Assembly (NCBI RefSeq): GCF_016863335.1
Contig: NZ_BOOR01000012.1
Span: forward strand, 124,001 to 188,000
From: Planotetraspora thailandica
GTDB taxonomy: Bacteria > Actinomycetota > Actinomycetes > Streptosporangiales > Streptosporangiaceae
Direction: 5' to 3'
Length of the DNA stretch: 64,000 nucleotides
Shown: in pieces, positions 37,298 to 45,606 of the stretch
Position numbering within the stretch: position 1 is the stretch's first letter
Layout of the letters: every line of letters starts with the position of its first letter
Made by a program: the position numbers and the translations under genes
The notes under the pieces: model-generated
The model's database searches: none
Told to the model about the DNA's origin: nothing
Seen by the model: only the letters and a program-made list of their open reading frames with translations

Positions 37298-38197
37298 GTG
37301 GACGCCGTGAGCGAGGAGACACCGCTTTACACGATCGGGCAGCTCGCTCGCCGCGCCGGGCTCGCCGTACGGACGGTCCGGTTCTGGTCCGACATCGGCG
37401 TCGTCCCGCCCGCCGCCCGGTCATCCGGCGGCTACCGCCTGTACGACGAGGAGGGGGCCGCCCGCGTCGAGCTGGTCAAGACCCTGCGCGACCTCGGCCT
37501 GGGGCTGGAGGCGGTGCGGGAGGTCCTGTCACGGCAGGCCACGGTGGCCCAGGTGGCTCCGGCCCATGTCAGGGCGCTCGACGCGGAGATCCGTGAACTG
37601 CGGCTGCGCCGCGCCGTGCTCCGCACGGTCGCCGAGCGCGGCAGCACGACCGAGGAGACACTCTCGATGCACAGGCTGGCACGGCTGTCCGCACGTGAGC
37701 GGCGGCAGATCATCGACGACTTCGTCGACCGGGCGATCGCCGGGGTCGATCTCGGCGACGACGCCGTGATCATTGCTCAATGGATGCGCGAGCTGCCGGA
37801 CGATCCGGCCCCCGAACAGGTGGATGCCTGGATCGAGCTCGCCGAACTGGTGGCCGACGAGGACTTTCAGCGGAAGATCCGCCATTTGGCCGGCGGCGCG
37901 GCGGCTCCGGAGTTCGCCTACGACCTGCGTGCACGGGTGATGGAGCACGCCGGTCGCGCCCTGGAGGAGGGGGTCGCGCCGTCGTCCCCGGAAGGCAAGG
38001 CCGTGCTCGACCGCGTCGTCGCCCGCGATCTGCCTGCCGCCGAGCGGGACGGGCTCGTCGGGTGGTTGGAGCCCCTCGCCGACGCCCGGGTCGAGCGCTA
38101 CTGGCAGCTGCTGGAGGCCGTCAACGGCCGGGAGCCCGCGCCGCCTGCCGTACCGGCCTTCGCTTGGGTGATCGCGGCTCTGCGCGCGCACGACTGA
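37298..38197 (+). CDS. MerR-family transcriptional regulator
   Basis: 299 residues. The N-terminal MerR winged helix is clear (LYTIGQLARRAGLAVRTVRFW, GYRLYDEEGAARVELV), followed by the dimerisation helix (about 75-115). The C-terminal about 180 residues form a helical domain resembling the effector part of large actinobacterial MerR proteins, with no cysteine cluster for metals. The ligand is unknown. The start is GTG 37298, with GTG 37307 as an alternative. It is convergent with the PBP gene across a 53-bp repeat array. Confidence 0.85.
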   Translation: MDAVSEETPLYTIGQLARRAGLAVRTVRFWSDIGVVPPAARSSGGYRLYDEEGAARVELVKTLRDLGLGLEAVREVLSRQATVAQVAPAHVRALDAEIRELRLRRAVLRTVAERGSTTEETLSMHRLARLSARERRQIIDDFVDRAIAGVDLGDDAVIIAQWMRELPDDPAPEQVDAWIELAELVADEDFQRKIRHLAGGAAAPEFAYDLRARVMEHAGRALEEGVAPSSPEGKAVLDRVVARDLPAAERDGLVGWLEPLADARVERYWQLLEAVNGREPAPPAVPAFAWVIAALRAHD

Positions 38198-38325
38198 TCG
38201 CACTGCATGATCACGAAAGGAATCGGTGCAGGTCACAGGGCATGATCGCGAACTTCTGCATGATCACGAGCGGGGTTTGCGCAGGTCAGGTGGTGTGACC
38301 GCGAGTTTCTGCATGATCACGCCCA
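38196..38325 (+). repeat. 53-bp-period repeat, three units, plus orientation, second locus
   Basis: Cores GCATGATCAC start at 38205, 38258 and 38311, each exactly 53 bp apart. The middle unit reads GAACTTCT plus core, then a spacer, then GCGCAGGTCAGG. The array starts at the MerR stop codon, fills the intergenic gap and enters the 3' end of the PBP gene, whose stop codon lies in the GGTCAGGTGG element. Confidence 0.88.
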
Positions 38326-40847
38326 GAGGGGTGGTGGCCCGCTCCGGCGTCGTGTGTTCCGGTGTGGGCCTCCCGGCGTCCGGTGTTCTGGTGTCTCGCG
38401 TCCTGGTGGCTTGCGTTCTGGTGGCTGCTGTCCTCGTGCCTTCCGTCTGGGAGTCTGCCGTCGTGCTGCGAGCCGTCCCCGTGGGGCGCGTTCTCGCGGG
38501 CGCCGCCCATGCGGGGTCCGTGCCCGCGTGGGGTGTTCTCGTGGACACCGTGCCCGCGGGGACCGTCTCCGTGGAAGCCGTGCCGGGGGGAGCCGCCGTC
38601 GGGGAAGCCCCCGTCGTGGTGGCCCTCGTCGTGGTGGGCGCCGTCCTCCCGGCTCCGGGCGTCCCCGCTCCGGCTGTCGTCCCGGCCGCCACGATCCCGG
38701 CCCCTGCCCCCATCCCGGTCGCCGTCGCCGTCGCGGGCTCTGCGCCTGTTCTCGTCCTCCAGGAACTCACGGAGACCGGGCGTGTAGCCCCCGCCGAAAC
38801 GCGAGTCGGGCGCGACGAACCCCGTCGGCGCGATGTGGCGCAAGGCCGCGCTCATGGAGTCGACCCAGATCGGCCCGGGCAGTGAGGCGCCCTGCACCGC
38901 GCCGTACGAGCGGCCGCCGATCGCGACGCCCAAGAGCGGATAGCGGTAGGAGCCGCGGATGTCGCCGAGGCTCACGGCAGCGGCCAGGTTGGGCGTGTAT
39001 CCGGCGAACCAGGCCGACGTGTACCCGTTGTTCGTGCCGGTCTTGCCCGCGGCGGGCCGTCCGATCGACTGGCCGCGCATCGTCCCCTGGGTGAACACGC
39101 CCGACAACACATGGTTGACGGCGTCGGCGACCTCGGGCGTGAGCGCCTGCGTGCAGCTCGGCGGGATCTGCGTGCGCGTGCCGTCCCGCTCCACGATGTC
39201 GGTGATCGCCATGGGCGTGCAGTAGCGGCCACGGGCGGCGAACGTGGCGAAGGCGGCGGCGACCGTGGTGGGATCCATCTCGTTGACGCCGAGCGTGAAG
39301 GTCGGCACCTCCCGCAACGGCTTGCCGTCCGCTCTGACGATGCCCAGCGCCTTGGCCGTCCTGACCACGTTGCACAGCCCGACCGCCTGCTCGAGCTTCA
39401 TGTAGAAGATGTTGACCGACTTCCAGGTGCCCAGTTCCAGGCTGTACGGCCCGCCGCCGCCTTCGCCGCTGGCGTTGTAGATCGTGGTGTTCGGGTCGTT
39501 CACGGCCTTGCCCGAGCAGTCCTTGAAGCCGCTCGACGGCACGAACGACCCCGGGGTGTCGAAGCCGTCGCCGAACTGCCAGCCCTGGGACAGCGCTGTC
39601 GCCAGGGTGAACGCCTTGAACGTGGACCCGGCCTGGAAGCCGTCGCCGCCACCGTGGGCCTTGTCGGCGGCCAGGTTGTAGGTCGTGCTCGGCCCCAGCT
39701 TGTCGTCGTGCGGGTTGCGGCCGTAGGCCTTGCTGGCGGCCATCGCCCTGATGAGGCCGGTGCCCGGCTCCACCATGGTCTCGGCGGCGACCTGGTTGTC
39801 CTCCGGTGAGACGCGTTCGGAGATCGCCTGCTGCGCCGCCTTCTGCGCGACCGGGTCGATCGAGGTCCACAACGTCAGCCCGCCCCGCTGGAGCCGGCGC
39901 TCCCGGTCGGCGCGGGTGTAGCCGAACGCCGGATTGTTCAGCACCTCGTGCTCGACGTAGACGCAGAAGTACGGGTAGGCGCTGTCGGCGCATCCGCCGG
40001 GCTCGGCCCTCATGTGCAGGTCGAGCGTGCCGGGCTTCGCCGCCCTCGCCGCCTCAGGAGTGATCATCTTGAGCTCCGCCATGCGGTCGAGCACGACGTC
40101 GCGCCGCTCACGCAGCCGGATGCGCTCCTCCTCGCCCAGCGACGGGTCGGTGTCCGACGGGGTCCGTATGGCGGCGGCCAGCGTGGCGGCCTGGGGCAGC
40201 GTCAGGTCGGCGGCGTCGGTCCCGAAGAAGCGCTGGGCGGCGGCCTGAACGCCGAAGGCGCCCGCCCCGAAGTAGGCGATGTTGAGATAGCGCTCGAGGA
40301 TTTCCTTCTTGGTGTACTTCTTCTCCAGCGCGAGGGCGTACCGCAGCTCGGTGACCTTGCGTTCGATGTTCCTGACCTGGGCCTTGGCGCGCTCGTGCGC
40401 CGTCTCGGCCTGGGTGACCATCATGTTCTTCACGAGCTGCTGGGTGATCGACGAGCCGCCCTGCCTGATGCCGCCGGCCTGCGTGTTGGTGAGCAGCGCC
40501 CGCAGCGTGCCCTTGATGTCGAGCCCGCCGTGCTCGTAGAAGCGGGAGTCCTCGATGGCGACGATCGCCTGCTGCATCGGCACGGCGATCTTGCTGATGG
40601 GCACGGACTGCCGGTTCTGGTAGTAGAACTGGGCGATCTGCGTGCCGTTGCGGTCGAGCAACCGCGTCATCTCCGGCAGCGGCTCCTCGCGCGGCGCGGG
40701 AGGCAGGTCGTTGACCGTGGAGGCGACGCCCTTCGCCGCGAGACCGGCGCCGCCCGCCAGGGGCATGGCCAGTCCGGCGACCAGGACTCCGCCCAGCGCA
40801 CCGGAAAGGCCCAGCGTCACGGCGGCGCCGAGGAGACGAGAGGGCAC
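38286..40847 (-). CDS. Class A penicillin-binding protein with His-rich C-terminal tail
   Basis: 853-residue bifunctional peptidoglycan synthase: an N-terminal membrane segment, then GT51 transglycosylase (EDSRFYEHGG, RQGGSSITQQL), then transpeptidase with SxxK in GSTFKAF, SxN in KSVNIFY and KTG in GKTGTNNG. The last about 154 residues are low complexity, rich in Gly, Asp, Arg and about 20 His (HHDEGHHDGG). Such a tail is not part of the family and would lie outside the membrane. The start is GTG with no clear ribosome site, so it may be further in. It lies 51 bp downstream of murA, probably one transcript. The 3' end is inside a 53-bp repeat. Confidence 0.9.
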   Translation of the reverse strand: MPSRLLGAAVTLGLSGALGGVLVAGLAMPLAGGAGLAAKGVASTVNDLPPAPREEPLPEMTRLLDRNGTQIAQFYYQNRQSVPISKIAVPMQQAIVAIEDSRFYEHGGLDIKGTLRALLTNTQAGGIRQGGSSITQQLVKNMMVTQAETAHERAKAQVRNIERKVTELRYALALEKKYTKKEILERYLNIAYFGAGAFGVQAAAQRFFGTDAADLTLPQAATLAAAIRTPSDTDPSLGEEERIRLRERRDVVLDRMAELKMITPEAARAAKPGTLDLHMRAEPGGCADSAYPYFCVYVEHEVLNNPAFGYTRADRERRLQRGGLTLWTSIDPVAQKAAQQAISERVSPEDNQVAAETMVEPGTGLIRAMAASKAYGRNPHDDKLGPSTTYNLAADKAHGGGDGFQAGSTFKAFTLATALSQGWQFGDGFDTPGSFVPSSGFKDCSGKAVNDPNTTIYNASGEGGGGPYSLELGTWKSVNIFYMKLEQAVGLCNVVRTAKALGIVRADGKPLREVPTFTLGVNEMDPTTVAAAFATFAARGRYCTPMAITDIVERDGTRTQIPPSCTQALTPEVADAVNHVLSGVFTQGTMRGQSIGRPAAGKTGTNNGYTSAWFAGYTPNLAAAVSLGDIRGSYRYPLLGVAIGGRSYGAVQGASLPGPIWVDSMSAALRHIAPTGFVAPDSRFGGGYTPGLREFLEDENRRRARDGDGDRDGGRGRDRGGRDDSRSGDARSREDGAHHDEGHHDGGFPDGGSPRHGFHGDGPRGHGVHENTPRGHGPRMGGARENAPHGDGSQHDGRLPDGRHEDSSHQNASHQDARHQNTGRREAHTGTHDAGAGHHPSGRDHAETRGHTT

Positions 40848-40898
40848 GCCATATCAGTGCGGCGCGGCCGCGTCTCCCAAACGCGGGCCGCGAAAGCT

Positions 40899-42236
40899 TT
40901 ACGTCTGCCTGCTGATCTTCAACCCGAGCGAGGTGAACTGCTCGAACGGCCGGTGGTAGCCGCGCTCGATGTGATTGACGCCCCGCAGCGTGGAGGTGCC
41001 CTCGGCGACCGCGGCGGCCAGGACGGCGGAGAATCCCGCCCGGATGTCGGGGAGCGTGACGTCGGCGCCGCGCAGCTCCGACACGCCGCGTACGACGGCC
41101 GAGTGCTTGGCGTTGGTGTCGTGGTAGCGGCAGGCGGGGCCGCCCAGGCACTGGGCGAACACCTCGATCTCGCAGCCCATCTTCTGGAGGGCGGGCACGT
41201 ACACCAGGCGGTTCTCGAAGACGGTCTCGTGCAGCACCGACATGCCCTCCGCCCGGGTGAACAGCACCGCCAGCGGTGTCTGCCAGTCGGTCATGAACCC
41301 GGGATGGGTGTCGGTCTGCACGGCGGCGGCGCGCAGGCCGTCGGGGGCGGAGGCGGTGAGCCACTCGTCGGTGATCTCGAACCGCGCGCCCATCCTGGCC
41401 AGGGTGGTGATGGCGGTGACCAAGCGGTCCTGATGGCAGCCGTGCACGCGCACCTCGCCGCCGGTGACCAGCCCCGCGACCAGGTAGGAGAAGGCCTCGA
41501 TGCGGTCGCCGGCGAGCCAGGTGGAGGCGCCGCGCAGGCGCTCGACGCCCTCGATCACGATGCGCCGGTCCGGGCTGAGCTCGATCATCGCGCCCATGCG
41601 CTGGAGGAACAGCGCGAGCTCGACCACCTCGGGCTCCATCGCCGCGCCCTTGATGACGGTCTTGCCCTCGGCGAGCACGGCGGTCATCAGGATCGTCTCG
41701 GTGGCGCCCACGCTCGGGTACGGCAGCGTGATCCTGCTGCCGCGCAGCCGGGCCGCCTTCGCGATGATTCCCGACTCGCCCACCTCGATCTCGGCGCCCA
41801 TCGACCGCAGCGCCTCGACATGGAAGTTGACAGGCCGCCGCCCGATCGGGTCTCCGCCGACCAGCGGGACGAACGCCTCTCCCGCCAGGTGCAGCAACGG
41901 GCCGAGCATCAGGATGGGGATGCGGTTCAGCCCCGTGTACTCCTCGGGCACCCGCGGCCGGATCTCGTCGCTGCGCTCGATCGTGATCTCACCCGGGGTG
42001 ATCTCCACGTGGATGCCCAGCGCCTCCAGCATCGCCGCCGTCAGCCCGACCTCGCCGACCTCGGGGGCGTTGTGCAGTGTGCTCGGGCCGTCTCCCAGCA
42101 TCGCCGCGACCATGTGTTTGGAGACCGCGTTCTTCGACCCGCGCACCTCGACGTCCCCCCGGAGGGGGCCAGACGGGTCGATCTGCCAAACTTCGTCACT
42201 GCCGTGCCTGCTGGTGCGCTCGGTAGGCTCGCTCAC
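40899..42236 (-). CDS. murA: MurA-family UDP-GlcNAc enolpyruvyl transferase with Asp at the catalytic Cys position
   Basis: First committed step of peptidoglycan synthesis: enolpyruvyl transfer from PEP to UDP-GlcNAc. It is 445 residues with GSKNA (33-37) and GPLLHLAGEAFVPLVGG. The loop residue that is Cys115 in E. coli is Asp129 here (GGDPIG); the same change in mycobacterial MurA is known to give fosfomycin resistance. The start GTG 42236 is preceded by GAGGAG. Some actinobacteria have two MurA-like proteins, so this may be the second one. It is followed by the class A PBP on the same strand. Confidence 0.85.
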   Translation of the reverse strand: MSEPTERTSRHGSDEVWQIDPSGPLRGDVEVRGSKNAVSKHMVAAMLGDGPSTLHNAPEVGEVGLTAAMLEALGIHVEITPGEITIERSDEIRPRVPEEYTGLNRIPILMLGPLLHLAGEAFVPLVGGDPIGRRPVNFHVEALRSMGAEIEVGESGIIAKAARLRGSRITLPYPSVGATETILMTAVLAEGKTVIKGAAMEPEVVELALFLQRMGAMIELSPDRRIVIEGVERLRGASTWLAGDRIEAFSYLVAGLVTGGEVRVHGCHQDRLVTAITTLARMGARFEITDEWLTASAPDGLRAAAVQTDTHPGFMTDWQTPLAVLFTRAEGMSVLHETVFENRLVYVPALQKMGCEIEVFAQCLGGPACRYHDTNAKHSAVVRGVSELRGADVTLPDIRAGFSAVLAAAVAEGTSTLRGVNHIERGYHRPFEQFTSLGLKISRQT

Positions 42237-42300
42237 ACTTACTCCTCGCCTGGGGCTGGTGGAGCCAAGGGTATCGGGGCCGGTCCGATCACCAAGTAGG

Positions 42301-42306
42301 TACCAT
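42301..42306 (+). promoter_or_regulatory. -10 element for a predicted leaderless transcript
   Basis: TACCAT ends 7 bp before GTG 42314. This spacing puts the transcription start at or next to the start codon, and no ribosome site is present. Confidence 0.4.
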
Positions 42307-42313
42307 CTGGACG

Positions 42314-42802
42314 GTGCGGCATTTGAGGGGCAATCTGACAACGCTGGTCACGACCGTGCTCGCCCTGGCACTACTCGGGGTCGCTGCCGGGTTCGTCTGG
42401 TCTGCCCTCGCGCCCGTCTCCCAGTACGTCATCACCGACACGGGTCCCGAGCTCGTCGATCTCGAGACGCAGACCCTCATCCAGGCCGACGGCTGGTTCG
42501 CGGTCGTCGGGCTCGTGTGCGGGCTCCTCAGCGGCGTGGCCGCCTACCTCCTGGCCCGCCGCAGGCCGGTCGCCGCCCTGCTCGGCCTGGCCGGGGGCGG
42601 CCTCCTCGCGGGATACATCGCGTTGCTCGTCGGAAGCTCAGCGAAGGGAACGATCCACGCGTCCGGGCCCGGCGGCGTGGCGACGACCGCGTCGCTCGGC
42701 CTGACCGCGCACGGGGTGATGTTCGCCTGGCCGGTCGCGGCCACCGGGATCTTCTGGGTGGTCGAGTTCGTCGTGACCTACCGGCTGAGAGGCCAGGCGT
42801 GA
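42314..42802 (+). CDS. Small membrane protein (possibly DUF2567 type)
   Basis: 162 residues with four hydrophobic segments (about 8-30, 62-80, 88-107, 133-155). The loop after the first segment carries YVITDTGPELVDLETQTL, a style common in conserved actinobacterial membrane proteins of unknown function; the family assignment is tentative. It is divergent from murA with a 77-bp gap, and convergent with the amidase gene with 6 bp between stop codons. Confidence 0.7.
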   Translation: MRHLRGNLTTLVTTVLALALLGVAAGFVWSALAPVSQYVITDTGPELVDLETQTLIQADGWFAVVGLVCGLLSGVAAYLLARRRPVAALLGLAGGGLLAGYIALLVGSSAKGTIHASGPGGVATTASLGLTAHGVMFAWPVAATGIFWVVEFVVTYRLRGQA

Positions 42803-42808
42803 GCTGAT

Positions 42809-44215
42809 CTACCGGCTCAGGGGCCTGAGCTCTGGCCGCCGCCGCCAGTGGCCGGTGGCGCGCTCGAAGGCGTGGCCCAGGCGCAGCACGTCGAGGTCGG
42901 CCCAGGGCCTGCCGACGATCTGCAGGCCCACGGGAAGGCCCGCCGAGGTGAACCCGCAGGGCACCGACATCGCGGGCGCGTGCAGCACGCTGACCCAGTA
43001 GCACGAGCGCATCCAGGCGAGATAGTCCGGCATCGGCGTACCGTCGATCTCCAGGACGTACGGGTCGTCCACGGGGAAGGGCGGCACCTGGCTGACCGGG
43101 GCGACGAGGAAGTCGTAGCCGCCGAAGAAGGCGTTCATCCGGTGGAACAGGCCGGTGCGCAGCCGTTCGGCCCGCGCGAGGTCGGCGCCCGTGACCTCGC
43201 GTCCTCGCTCGACGTTCCACCGGACGTTGGGTCCCGCCTCGGGCAGGTCGCCGAAGGCCAGCGCGTAGTACCACGCCCGGTAGATCCGGAAGGCGTCCTC
43301 GGCGTCGGACAGGTCGAGGTCCACCTGCTCCACCTTGGCGCCCAGGCCGGTGAGGGCCGCCGCGGCCTCGGCCGTCACGCGCGCCGTCTCCGGATCGACG
43401 GGCAGGCCGCCCAGGTCGGGGCTGAACGCGATCCTTGCGCCCGCGAAGTCCCGCTCCAGGGGTTCTGCGAAGGCCGAGCCCGCCTCCCTGATCGCGTACG
43501 GCGAGGCCGGGTCGAACCCGGCGATCGCCGTCATGAACAGCGCGAGGTCGGCCGCGGTCCTGGCCATCGGCCCGGGCACCGACAGGGTGAACCAGGCCGC
43601 GGACGCCGACTTCGACGGCACCCGCCCGGGGGTGGGCCGCAGCCCGGCGACGTTGCAGAACGAGGCCGGGTTGCGCAGCGAGCCGCCCATGTCGGAGCCG
43701 TCGGCGAGGGGCACCATGCGCGTGGCCAGGGCCGCCGCGGCGCCTCCGCTGCTGCCGCCCGCGCTCCTGGACAGGTCGTAGGGGTTGCGGGTCGCCCCGA
43801 ACACCTCGTTGACCGTGTGCGACCCCGTGCCGAACTCGGGCGTGTTGGTCTTGCCGATCATGATGCCGCCGGCGTCCCTGACCCGGGCCACCAGCAGTTC
43901 GTCCTGGTCGGGCACGTGGTGGGCGAAGGCCGGCGAGCCGTACGTCGTCCTGACGCCCGCCGTGTCGGCCAGGTCCTTGTGTGCGACGGGCAGGCCGTGC
44001 AGCGGGCCGCGCAGGCGGCCGCGGGCCAGGTCGGCGTCGGCCTGGCGCGCCTGGTCGAGCGCCTGGTCGGCCACCAGCGTCACGATGGCGTTGACCTGGC
44101 CGTTGACCTCCTCGATCCGCCTCAGGCAGGCCTCGGTCAGTTCCACCGCGCTCACCTGGCGCGCCCGCAGCAGGGCGGACATCTCGGTCGCGGTCAGCTC
44201 CACCAGCTCGGTCAC
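42809..44215 (-). CDS. Amidase-signature family enzyme
   Basis: 468-residue amidohydrolase of the Ser-cisSer-Lys type. The catalytic Lys is in VAHKDLADTAG, and the signature GGSSGGAAAALATRMVPLAD continues to GSLRNPASFC with the two serines. It hydrolyses an amide bond; the substrate cannot be told from sequence, and the absence of gatC/gatB neighbours argues against GatA. The start is GTG with GGGGGAG upstream. Confidence 0.88.
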   Translation of the reverse strand: MTELVELTATEMSALLRARQVSAVELTEACLRRIEEVNGQVNAIVTLVADQALDQARQADADLARGRLRGPLHGLPVAHKDLADTAGVRTTYGSPAFAHHVPDQDELLVARVRDAGGIMIGKTNTPEFGTGSHTVNEVFGATRNPYDLSRSAGGSSGGAAAALATRMVPLADGSDMGGSLRNPASFCNVAGLRPTPGRVPSKSASAAWFTLSVPGPMARTAADLALFMTAIAGFDPASPYAIREAGSAFAEPLERDFAGARIAFSPDLGGLPVDPETARVTAEAAAALTGLGAKVEQVDLDLSDAEDAFRIYRAWYYALAFGDLPEAGPNVRWNVERGREVTGADLARAERLRTGLFHRMNAFFGGYDFLVAPVSQVPPFPVDDPYVLEIDGTPMPDYLAWMRSCYWVSVLHAPAMSVPCGFTSAGLPVGLQIVGRPWADLDVLRLGHAFERATGHWRRRPELRPLSR

Positions 44216-44297
44216 TTCGGCTCCCCCGTCTCGTACCGGCCGTCGCTACGAGTCTCCAGTGGGGCGCCCCCAGGGGCGATGGCAAGACTCGACAGGC

Positions 44298-44795
44298 TCA
44301 GCCCTTCGCGATGGGCGCGGTGACCGCCTGCGTGAGCCGTACGAGGTTGCCGGGGGCGGTCTCGATCTGCAGCCCCCGGCGGCCCGCCGAGAAGTAGATC
44401 GTCTCGAAGCCGAGCGCCGACTCGTCGACCACCGTGGGGAGCCTCTTGCGCTGTCCCAGCGGGCTGATGCCTCCCACGACGTACCCGGTGACCCGCTCCA
44501 CCTTGGCCGCCTCGGCCATCGCGGCACGCTTGCCCTTGAGCGCCGCGGCGAAGGCCTTCAGGTCCAGCTTGCCCGCCACCGGGACGACCGCCACGGCCAG
44601 CCCCGTCTCGGTCTCGGCCACGAGGGTCTTGAAGATCCGCTCGTATGGCACGCCGAGCGCGTCGGCCGCCTCCTCGCCGTACGCCTGGGCGCCCGGGTCG
44701 TGGTCGTAGGGGTGGAGGGTGAACTCCGCCTTCGCCTGGGTCAGCGCGACCGTCGCGGGAGTGCCCTGGCCGCCCTTGCTCCTGGTCTTACTCAC
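44298..44795 (-). CDS. ybaK: YbaK/EbsC-type Cys-tRNA(Pro) deacylase
   Basis: 165 residues of the YbaK/ProX editing fold that removes misacylated Cys from tRNA-Pro. Typical segments are VAVVPVAGKLDLKAFAAAL with the conserved Lys, YVVGGISPLGQRKRLP, and FSAGRRGLQIETAP. I chose GTG 44795, which places TAGTCT (44803-44808) as a -10 box 7 bp upstream with no ribosome site, so the message is probably leaderless. An in-frame extension upstream is unlike the family. Confidence 0.88.
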   Translation of the reverse strand: MSKTRSKGGQGTPATVALTQAKAEFTLHPYDHDPGAQAYGEEAADALGVPYERIFKTLVAETETGLAVAVVPVAGKLDLKAFAAALKGKRAAMAEAAKVERVTGYVVGGISPLGQRKRLPTVVDESALGFETIYFSAGRRGLQIETAPGNLVRLTQAVTAPIAKG

Positions 44796-44884
44796 GACGC
44801 ACAGACTAGCGATCCACACGCCGGCGGCCTGATCCTGACGGCCTGCCTGACTGCCCTTGACGGCCAGGTGTGTCGCGACTTGAA

Positions 44885-45058
44885 TCAAGGCTGGCGAACA
44901 GCGATCACCGCGCCGCCACGTACACCTCGTCGGTCAGCGAGTGGTACAGCTGGGTCCACAACCTGAGGAACAACCCCAACGTCAAGATCCTCAAGTCCAT
45001 CGCCCCGTCGACTTCCCGGTCGGCACCGACCCGAACCAGGCCTGGTACGGCGGGCTAC
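44885..45058 (+). pseudogene. ThuA-like domain, 5' remnant before the IS element
   Basis: Residues TYTSSVSEWYSWVHNLRNNP and NVKILKSIAPS match the middle of a ThuA/trehalose-utilisation-type domain. A one-base frameshift near 45010 moves the reading to DFPVGTDPNQAWYGG. The gene's start and first half are missing; upstream sequence is unrelated. The remnant ends at CTAC (45055-45058), where the IS begins, and continues at 46854. Confidence 0.75.
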
Positions 45059-45169
45059 CTGATTCGTCCGCAGTGCTCCGGCCTTCGGGCCTGGGCTGAA
45101 GCGGACCCTCTCGCGCAAGCGGGGCAGGAGACGCCGATTCGCCGTCAAGGCGAAACGGCGTTCACCGGC

Positions 45170-45584
45170 TCAGGCCGGGCGGTTTTGTTGCTTGATGTAC
45201 TGGAGTAGGACGCTGATGGGTGCGCCGCCCACCGATCCGGCGAGGTAGGAGTCCGGCCACAGCTTGTTCGCCCGGTAGTAGTGACGGGCCAGCTCGGAGA
45301 ACTCCTGCCGCATCCGTCGTGAGGAGACGCCCTTGAGGCTGTTGTCGAGCCTGGAGATGGCGACTTTGGGGCGGGAAGTTCACCAGCAGGTGATCCTGGC
45401 CTGGCCGTTGAACTTGGCCAGTTCGCACTCGAAGTCGGCGCGCACGTCCCGCATGATCTACTCCATGCGTTCCAGATGGGGCTCTCGTGAAGACCGGGTG
45501 CCGGAACTTGGTCACGAAAACCAAGTGGGCGTGTAGAGCGAAAACGCAGTGCCTGCCGCTTCCGATGTCTCCATATTCGGCCAT
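45170..45584 (-). pseudogene. tnpA: Y1 transposase TnpA, decayed
   Basis: The pieces of an IS200-type Y1 transposase are recognisable in three frames: FALHAHLVFVTKFRHPVF, then HLERME followed by an in-frame TAG, IMRDVRADFECELAKFNGQ, then HLLVNFPP, KVAISRLDNSLKGVSSRRMR and a last part with GGAPISVLLQYIKQQNRP. There are at least three frameshifts and one stop. The HUH motif, normally DHLHLLV, is reduced to DHLLV, so even a restored frame would lack a metal-binding His. The start is 22 bp from the divergent tnpB. Confidence 0.85.
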
Positions 45585-45606
45585 AGACCAATGGCAAGAT
45601 CATGGT

